Shown one piece after another: positions 6,744-9,811 of a stretch of DNA of 9,811 nt (within the stretch, counting starts at the first letter, position 1; every line of letters starts with the position of its first letter). The stretch is from UBA964 sp044351225. Its GTDB lineage: Bacteria > Pseudomonadota > Gammaproteobacteria > Steroidobacterales > Steroidobacteraceae. The notes beneath the pieces are model-generated. The model had not been told where the DNA came from. It did no database searches and saw only the letters and a list, made by a program, of their open reading frames with translations. The position numbers and the translations under genes are program-made. The stretch lies in contig JBILGD010000097.1 of assembly GCA_044351225.1 (NCBI GenBank), forward strand, positions 1 to 9,811, given 5' to 3'.

Positions 6744-7738
6744 CGTGAGGGCAGTCGCAGGTCAACACCAACCGGGCAGTGATCAGCGAGTTTGCGCTGA
6801 CGGGCGTCGTCGGCTTCGTAGGTCACACGCACGAAGGAATTCGGCACGCGCCACTCGGCGAGCGCGGCGCCGAGCACCACGAAATCGATGTAGCTGCGAT
6901 AGTTCTGTGATGGCGCGCAGTTCACGAAGGCTTGTCCCTCGGCGACATTGAGCAGATCCGCACCGGCGGGTGTGCCGTCATCGATCTCCGCCCAAAAGTT
7001 GCGCAGTTGACCCTGCTCGTTACGCGCGGGTCCGTCGAAGGCGAGCAGATCGTGATTGAAATCGCCGAGCACGCCGAAGCGCCGGCCGGCTGCGGCCTGA
7101 TCGTCGATCCAGCGTTCGAGCTCTGGCACCTGACGGGCGAGCGTCGCGCAATCCCGACCAGAGCTGTCGAGCGGTCGGCGTGGGCAGCCGGCTTTGAGGT
7201 GTACCGAGAGCAATCGGAACTCGCGGACGCTGCCTGGATAAACGATCAGCTCGGCGCCGCGACGCACGCGATCCTCAAGCGACAGTGCGGTGAAATCTTC
7301 GCCGCAGCGATGCGGGATCCCCTTGCGAATCGCAAACCCGGTGTTCTGCACGCCGGCGCGGCGCGTGAAGCAGAAGTCGTGGTTGCGGAATACACGGCGC
7401 GCGGCCTTGGGGCCATCGACTTCCTGCAGCGCGATCACATCCGCATCGAGCGCGTCGGCGTAGCGTGCCAAGGCTCTGAAGTCGAGGTTCGAGCGTTCGA
7501 GTTCGCGCGCCACGTTGCAGGGGATGTAGCGCTCGCGGTTACCCGGCGAGGCATCGCGCGGCACGCAGGTTTTGGCCAGCGCGAGAAAGTCCTCGGGGGC
7601 GATCAGCCACTCGAGGTTCCATGCGGCGATGCGCAACGTGTCCTGAGTGGCGGCGAGCGCAGTTTTTGCGGACATGCCGATCAGGAGCGCAGCGAGCAGG
7701 ATTCGGATGAGTGGGGCCGCGAGGCGATGCGTGATCAT
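6740..7738 (-). CDS. Exported endonuclease/exonuclease/phosphatase (EEP) family protein
   Basis: A metal-dependent phosphodiesterase or nuclease fold of 332 residues. After a signal peptide (about 1-30: R5, a hydrophobic run at 11-21, then AKTALAA) the EEP motifs follow in order: RIAAWNLEWL (36-45), ALQEVDG with E106, SVHLKAGC with H180, GDFN (225-228), YIDFVV with D285, and ADH (318-320). All usual metal-binding and catalytic residues are present, so activity is likely. About eight cysteines in the mature part (58, 74, 123, 145, 185, 197, 274, 321) fit disulfides in a periplasmic or secreted enzyme. I chose ATG 7738 because the signal peptide begins there; the frame extends back to ATG 7792 without sensible sequence. 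It could be a nuclease, a phospholipid- or inositol-phosphate phosphatase, or a sphingomyelinase relative. It is the first gene of an operon with the amidohydrolase. Confidence 0.9.
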   Translation of the reverse strand: MITHRLAAPLIRILLAALLIGMSAKTALAATQDTLRIAAWNLEWLIAPEDFLALAKTCVPRDASPGNRERYIPCNVARELERSNLDFRALARYADALDADVIALQEVDGPKAARRVFRNHDFCFTRRAGVQNTGFAIRKGIPHRCGEDFTALSLEDRVRRGAELIVYPGSVREFRLLSVHLKAGCPRRPLDSSGRDCATLARQVPELERWIDDQAAAGRRFGVLGDFNHDLLAFDGPARNEQGQLRNFWAEIDDGTPAGADLLNVAEGQAFVNCAPSQNYRSYIDFVVLGAALAEWRVPNSFVRVTYEADDARQRKLADHCPVGVDLRLPSR

Positions 7739-7827
7739 GGCGCATTCTGGCCGCCCCTGACCGCAGCGTGCAAATGGCATGCGCCGAAGCATCGGTTGAG
7801 TGGGGGCTGCATGCTAGCCTTCGTCAC
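7739..7827. promoter_or_regulatory. Divergent spacer between EEP and AMDase-like genes
   Basis: On the + strand an extended -10 form TGC-TAGCCT (7812-7820) ends 7 bases before ATG 7828, and no ribosome site is visible, so this message may be leaderless. On the - strand CAGAAT (7749-7744) lies 5 bases before ATG 7738, with TTGCAC (7773-7768) 18 bases further upstream, a weaker promoter candidate. Both are read from pattern only. Confidence 0.35.
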
Positions 7828-8577
7828 ATGGGCAATGACGTACAAGGCTATCGCCGCCTCTTCGGCGTACTCGGACCCTCCACGAACACCATCGTGCAGC
7901 CGGATTTCGACGACATGCGTCCGCGTGGCGTCACCAACCACTACAGCCGGATCTTCACGCCGAACTCGCGCGCGATCAGCGACGAGACCTTCATGTCTGC
8001 CACCATGAAAATCTCGCAGGGTGTGATCGACGCGGTGCGCAGTGTCATGACCTGCGAGCCCGACTACCTGGTGATGGGCATGTCGGCGATCACCTTCTAC
8101 GGTGGTGCGACGGGCGCGGACGAATTCCAGCGCATGGTCGAGAACGAATCCAAACTGTCGATCTCGATCGGTTCGCACTCCTGCACCGCGGCCCTAAAGG
8201 CTTACGGCGGCATTCGCCGCATCGCTTTTCTCTCGCCCTATTACCCGGTGGCCAATGCCGAGGTGCGCCGCTATTTCTCGGACATGGGCTTCGAGACGGT
8301 GCGCGATGTGCCGATGCGTGCGCCCTCGTGGACGGGGATCGCGCAGATCACCGAGTCGCGCTGCCGCGAAGTGCTGCGCGAGCTCGATGGCCCGGATGTC
8401 GATGCAATCATTCAGGTCGGCACCAATCTCTCGATGGTGCGTCTCGCCGCCGAAGCCGAGGATTGGCTTGGCAAGCCGGTGATCGCGATCAACACGGCCA
8501 CCTACTGGCACGCGCTGCGGGCCAACGGCATCAAGGACCAGATGGACGGGTTCGGGCGCCTGTTGTCCGAATTCTGA
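7828..8577 (+). CDS. Maleate isomerase / arylmalonate decarboxylase superfamily protein lacking both catalytic cysteines
   Basis: A cytoplasmic protein of 249 residues in the Asp/Glu racemase superfamily. The opening FGVLGPSTNTIVQPDF (12-27) matches maleate cis-trans isomerases (GxLxPSSNTVxEP), and YLVMGMSAITFYGG (80-93) matches the arylmalonate decarboxylase region LMGTSLSFYRG. GTNLSM (198-203) stands where maleate isomerase has CTNLRT, and the end NTATYWHALRANG (222-234) is usual for the family. Enzymes of this fold use one or two cysteines, at the CTS and CTN positions. Here these read GMS (84-86) and GTN (198-200), so neither cysteine is present. Cysteines elsewhere (76, 119, 179) are not at those sites. 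The reaction is therefore unknown: a cysteine-free decarboxylase or lyase, or a binding protein. ATG 7828 is chosen over an in-frame GTG at 7768. The methyltransferase follows after 45 bases. Confidence 0.85.
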   Translation: MGNDVQGYRRLFGVLGPSTNTIVQPDFDDMRPRGVTNHYSRIFTPNSRAISDETFMSATMKISQGVIDAVRSVMTCEPDYLVMGMSAITFYGGATGADEFQRMVENESKLSISIGSHSCTAALKAYGGIRRIAFLSPYYPVANAEVRRYFSDMGFETVRDVPMRAPSWTGIAQITESRCREVLRELDGPDVDAIIQVGTNLSMVRLAAEAEDWLGKPVIAINTATYWHALRANGIKDQMDGFGRLLSEF

Positions 8578-8611
8578 GGTCGCGCTACCGTTCACCTCCC
8601 GCATCTTCGGC

Positions 8612-8617
8612 AGGAGG
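8612..8617 (+). promoter_or_regulatory. Strong ribosome binding site for the methyltransferase
   Basis: AGGAGG lies 5 bases before ATG 8623. It is the only perfect Shine-Dalgarno sequence noticed before a gene start in this window, and it fixes the start of the methyltransferase. Confidence 0.85.
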
Positions 8618-8622
8618 CCGCC

Positions 8623-9807
8623 ATGCTCGAACTCAAGCACGCCCTTAAGCTCGCGAAGACCCGCGACGAAAAGGCGCGGATGAACTTCGTCTCCGGTCTG
8701 CGCGCCCATGTACTCAACGACATGGCCGCTGGCATGCGCGCGGTATGGGACGGTGATGTCGAGCCGGCGTTCCGCCAGCACCACAAGCGCGGACCCGCCA
8801 GCGGCCCCGAGGTGCACAAGGCGATCCGCCCGAACGAATACTTCAAGTTCTACTCCAGCCTGCGTGTCACTGCGCAGGACATGGTCTGGCAGTCGGTGTT
8901 TCCGCCGCTCGAGCGCAATCGCGATGCGCTCAAGTCAAAGGCCGCCGCGCTCAGAGGCCGGCGCAAGGGTTCACTCACCCTCAAGCCGGGCTTCGAGGTG
9001 CCGCGCTACGTGTCGGCGATCGATGTACATCTGATGGCTGGCAACTACGATGGCGAGTACGAGGCCGATGACCTCGCGGCTGGCGCACTGTACGACAACG
9101 GCCTTGCCGTGTTTTCTTTTGGCCTGATGGGTCAGAACCTCGACGATATCGGTCAGTCGATTGCCGGGTTCATTCGTCTAAAATACCCCGATCTCAAGCC
9201 AAAGAAAATTCTCGATCTCGGCTGCACCATCGGCCACAACACCGGCTCATGGAAGGACCAATTCCCGAATGCTGAAGTCCATGGCATCGATGTGGCGGCG
9301 CCGTGTCTGCGCTACGCGCATGCCCGTGCCGAAGCGCAGGGTCGCGCCGTACATTTTCATCAGATGAATGCCGAGGCACTCGATTTTCCGGACGCGAGTT
9401 TCGATGTCGTGTTCTCATCGATGTTCTTGCACGAGATCCCGAAGAAGGGCATCGAGAAGATCATGGCCGAAGCCCATCGTGTGCTTAAACCGGGCGGACT
9501 GATGCTGCACATGGAGCTACCGCCCAACTCGCAGTTGTCGCCCTACGACGCGTTCTATCTCGATTGGGACAGCGCCTACAACAACGAGCCTTTCTACAAA
9601 CCGTTCCGCGATTTGCAACCCGAGCAGCTCTGCACCCGTGCGGGCTTCGAGCCAAAGAAATATGTGCAGTTCGTCATTCCTTCGGTGGGCTGGTACGGCG
9701 AGAAAGTGTGGAGCGAGGCGGCGACGCAACCGCGTGAAGTCGATAGCGACAAGACCGGGCGGCTGAGTGACGGCATCATGTGGTACTGCTTTGGAGCGTG
9801 GAAGTGA
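8623..9807 (+). CDS. SAM-dependent class I methyltransferase with unassigned N-terminal domain
   Basis: A cytoplasmic protein of 394 residues. The SAM-binding domain (methyltransferase type 11/UbiE-like) covers about 194-300: motif I ILDLGCTIGHNTG (196-208), the acidic end of the next strand in GIDVAAP (221-227), MNAEALDFPDASFDVVFSS (248-266) and the post-motif VLKPGG (287-292). The first 190 residues belong to no domain I can name. They begin with a charged helical stretch, then NEYFKFYSS (71-79), a basic linker, and DVHLMAGNYDGEY (134-146) leading to a helix just before motif I. The last 95 residues are rich in aromatics and may form a substrate lid. Length is well above a plain UbiE-like enzyme (about 250). 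It probably shares a transcript with the AMDase-like gene 45 bases upstream, suggesting a common pathway. The methyl acceptor is unknown. Confidence 0.9.
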   Translation: MLELKHALKLAKTRDEKARMNFVSGLRAHVLNDMAAGMRAVWDGDVEPAFRQHHKRGPASGPEVHKAIRPNEYFKFYSSLRVTAQDMVWQSVFPPLERNRDALKSKAAALRGRRKGSLTLKPGFEVPRYVSAIDVHLMAGNYDGEYEADDLAAGALYDNGLAVFSFGLMGQNLDDIGQSIAGFIRLKYPDLKPKKILDLGCTIGHNTGSWKDQFPNAEVHGIDVAAPCLRYAHARAEAQGRAVHFHQMNAEALDFPDASFDVVFSSMFLHEIPKKGIEKIMAEAHRVLKPGGLMLHMELPPNSQLSPYDAFYLDWDSAYNNEPFYKPFRDLQPEQLCTRAGFEPKKYVQFVIPSVGWYGEKVWSEAATQPREVDSDKTGRLSDGIMWYCFGAWK

Positions 9808-9811
9808 GCCC

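Noticed and set aside
7739..7792. Longer EEP start at ATG 7792
   Set aside because: It would put 18 Arg/Cys-rich residues ahead of a typical signal peptide and run into the divergent promoter region.
7768..7827. Longer start for the AMDase-like protein at GTG 7768
   Set aside because: The family's conserved sequence starts close to ATG 7828, and the extension overlaps the divergent promoter spacer.
6932..8008. A 358-codon + strand frame across the EEP gene and into the AMDase-like gene
   Set aside because: It is antisense to EEP motifs and out of frame with the AMDase-like protein, and its composition is that of a shadow frame.
8194..8817. A 207-codon - strand frame opposite the AMDase-like/methyltransferase junction
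   Set aside because: Overlaps two well-supported + strand genes and their ribosome site; no domain features.

Overview
This window is GC-rich (roughly 60-65 % by eye, not counted) bacterial chromosome, densely packed with ordinary metabolic and housekeeping genes. Family resemblances (Spinster-type MFS, C-factor-like SDR, actinobacterial/proteobacterial-type D-aminoacylase relative, periplasmic SUMF1 protein, Gram-negative style export signals) suggest a proteobacterium, probably a gammaproteobacterium. That placement is an inference from protein flavour, not a phylogeny. No tRNA, rRNA, CRISPR array, insertion sequence, prophage gene or toxin-antitoxin pair was seen.

Layout from left to right: (1) the 3' end of a SUMF1/FGE-sulfatase-domain gene on the + strand (1-312), whose stop codon shares a CTAG palindrome with the stop of a convergent MFS transporter gene on the - strand (309-1784). 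(2) A very strong intrinsic terminator (1798-1837), read on the - strand, separating the MFS gene from an upstream fusA-type elongation factor G gene (1866-4010, -). The EF-G gene stands alone, outside any str operon, and has an unusual switch I. (3) A divergent intergenic region (4011-4140) with back-to-back -10-like hexamers, from which an SDR oxidoreductase with an N-terminal export signal is read rightwards (4141-4935). (4) A - strand two-gene operon: an exported endonuclease/exonuclease/phosphatase-family protein (6740-7738) followed, with a 4-base GTGA overlap, by an N-acyl-D-amino-acid-deacylase-like amidohydrolase (4908-6743) whose end overlaps the SDR gene by 28 bases. (5) A short divergent spacer (7739-7827) and a + strand pair: a maleate isomerase/arylmalonate decarboxylase superfamily protein (7828-8577) followed after 45 bases by a two-domain SAM-dependent methyltransferase (8623-9807).

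How the genes work together: only two groupings are supported by spacing, the EEP-amidohydrolase operon and the AMDase-like-methyltransferase pair. The second is the best candidate for an undescribed small pathway. The first protein lacks both catalytic cysteines of the superfamily, and the methyltransferase carries about 190 residues ahead of its SAM domain that I cannot assign to a named domain. The rest looks like unrelated neighbours. No clear-cut new system such as a defence island or gene cluster is visible.
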